NCBI GenBank assembly: GCA_026129865.1
Contig: JAHCHG010000007.1
Coordinates: forward strand, 62,001-126,000
From: Pyrinomonadaceae bacterium
Lineage (GTDB): Bacteria > Acidobacteriota > Blastocatellia > Pyrinomonadales > Pyrinomonadaceae
Reading direction: 5' to 3'
Length of the DNA stretch: 64,000 nucleotides
Below, piece by piece: positions 63,162 to 64,000 of the stretch. The notes beneath the pieces are model-generated. The model did not search any database. It was not told the origin of the DNA and saw nothing but the letters and a program-made list of their open reading frames with translations. The position numbers were made by a program, and so were the translations under genes. Numbering within the stretch: position 1 is the first letter of the stretch; each line of letters opens with the position of its first letter.

Positions 63162-64000
63162 ATTATCGGCGCACATCATTCACATACAGACACCCGGCGA
63201 AGCGAACAGAGCCTGCGAAGATTAAAGATCGCGCTCGGGTTGACGTTCGTCTATATGATCGCGGAGGCTCTCGGCGGCTGGTTTGCCAATTCGCTGGCGC
63301 TCATCGCCGACGCGGGTCATATGCTGACGGATGTTGCGGCACTGAGCCTGACTTTGGCGGCGATCTGGTTTGCCGCGCGACCGGCGACGTCGAATAAAAC
63401 TTACGGGTACTACCGGCTTGAGATCCTTGCGGCATTTGTTAACGGCATTGCACTTGTTTTGATCTCGCTCTGGGTCGTTTATGAGGCTTACGAGCGGTGG
63501 AATGCTCCGCCGGAGATAAAAGGTCTCGAACTTACGATCATCGCGATCGGCGGTCTGATCGTTAATCTTATTGCAGCTTACCTGCTTCACGGCGATCATC
63601 AGCATGATCTGAATATGCGCGGCGCATGGCTTCATGTAATCGGCGACGCGCTCGGTTCCGTGGCGGCGATCGTCGCGGGAATTTTGATCGTCGCGTTCGG
63701 ATGGGTTTGGGCTGATGCAGTGACGAGCGTCGTTATCAGCATCATAATAATTTTCGGCGCGTGGAATCTTATCAAAGAATCGGTCAATGTTTTATTGGAA
63801 GGAACGCCTTCGCACATTAATATCGCCGCGATCGAACAAGCGATATTGAAACACGAAAATGTCAGAAACGTTCACGATCTTCACGTCTGGACGATAACTT
63901 CCGGAATCGAAGCCTTGAGCGTTCACATCGTCCATCATGAAGAAGCCGAGCAGACACAGCTGATGCGGAAGATCAGAAAAAATCTGCACGACGAATTCGG
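63162..64000 (+). CDS. CDF (CzcD-like) cation efflux protein, runs off right end; non-canonical start
   Basis: Open from about 63162 to the window end. The product begins with a His-rich stretch (GAHHSHTDTRRSEQSL), then LKIALGLTFVYMIAEALGG, SLALIADAGHMLTDVAALSL (metal site HxxxD), KTYGYYRLEILAAFVNGIAL, LHVIGDALGSVAAIVAG and the cytoplasmic domain NVRNVHDLHVWTITSGIEAL. It exports Zn or related ions. In this frame there is a stop at 63159 and no ATG/GTG/TTG before the first helix. The best candidates are ATC at 63165 or ATT at 63162, behind GAAGG. Confidence 0.88.
   Translation, partial: MIGAHHSHTDTRRSEQSLRRLKIALGLTFVYMIAEALGGWFANSLALIADAGHMLTDVAALSLTLAAIWFAARPATSNKTYGYYRLEILAAFVNGIALVLISLWVVYEAYERWNAPPEIKGLELTIIAIGGLIVNLIAAYLLHGDHQHDLNMRGAWLHVIGDALGSVAAIVAGILIVAFGWVWADAVTSVVISIIIIFGAWNLIKESVNVLLEGTPSHINIAAIEQAILKHENVRNVHDLHVWTITSGIEALSVHIVHHEEAEQTQLMRKIRKNLHDEF

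Overview
The window looks like a chromosomal segment of a Blastocatellia/Pyrinomonadaceae-like Acidobacteriota. This is an inference from gene content, not a database match. The pointers are a TIGR02999-type ECF sigma factor followed by a Ser/Thr kinase with TolB-like and TPR regions, a subtilase with GVLMSD repeats, DUF2807, DUF4956 and DUF374 proteins, many small lipoproteins, and a GC content that looks mid-40s by eye.

The left end is an origin region. The minus-strand ribosomal/insertase block rpmH-rnpA-yidD-yidC-jag runs off the left edge, and rpmH is nested out of frame inside the rnpA frame. dnaA and dnaN follow at 9.0-12.4 kb. DnaA boxes lie upstream of dnaA. A compact origin lies between dnaA and dnaN, with a perfect DnaA box, a duplicated 17-bp double box, DnaA-trios and an AT-rich unwinding stretch. 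Between the two blocks sit purM-purN and unrelated genes, including a NuiA-like nuclease inhibitor.

At 12.5-17.3 kb is a probable carbon-storage-granule locus. It has a PhaR-type regulator, a divergent phasin-like gene, a Lys/Ala-tailed protein with four phasin-like repeats, a GNAT acetyltransferase, a WS/DGAT acyltransferase and a lipase. No PHA synthase is present. Repeated TCGCA-N2-TGCGA palindromes lie in the divergent promoter region. This is the best candidate for an undescribed system in the window.

17-32 kb holds serA, a secreted subtilase, lpdA, a rhodanese-methyltransferase fusion, a Met-type tRNA, a DUF374 acyltransferase, a degenerate receiver/anti-sigma kinase protein, a secreted 5'-nucleotidase and kynA. 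It also holds an overlapping pair encoding a DUF4956 membrane protein and an exported protein with kinase-like motifs, a second unusual system.

32-49 kb is mostly core: a cold shock gene with a long leader, rpiA, crcB, purE-smORF-purK, the ECF sigma/kinase pair, selO, a very charged secreted protein, a katG remnant and a monomeric isocitrate dehydrogenase.

49.0-52.3 kb is an AT-rich accessory island: an AAA ATPase with a DUF4276-like partner (probable defence pair), then an antitoxin-like gene, a truncated VapC and a VapB. 52.4-64 kb has pterin dehydratase, three tandem paralogous lipoproteins, DUF1015, a tightly packed operon (two GNATs, an HExxH membrane protein, SDR, MBL hydrolase, fRMsr, aldo/keto reductase), TerC, FecR, and a CDF transporter that runs off the right end and has no canonical start codon.
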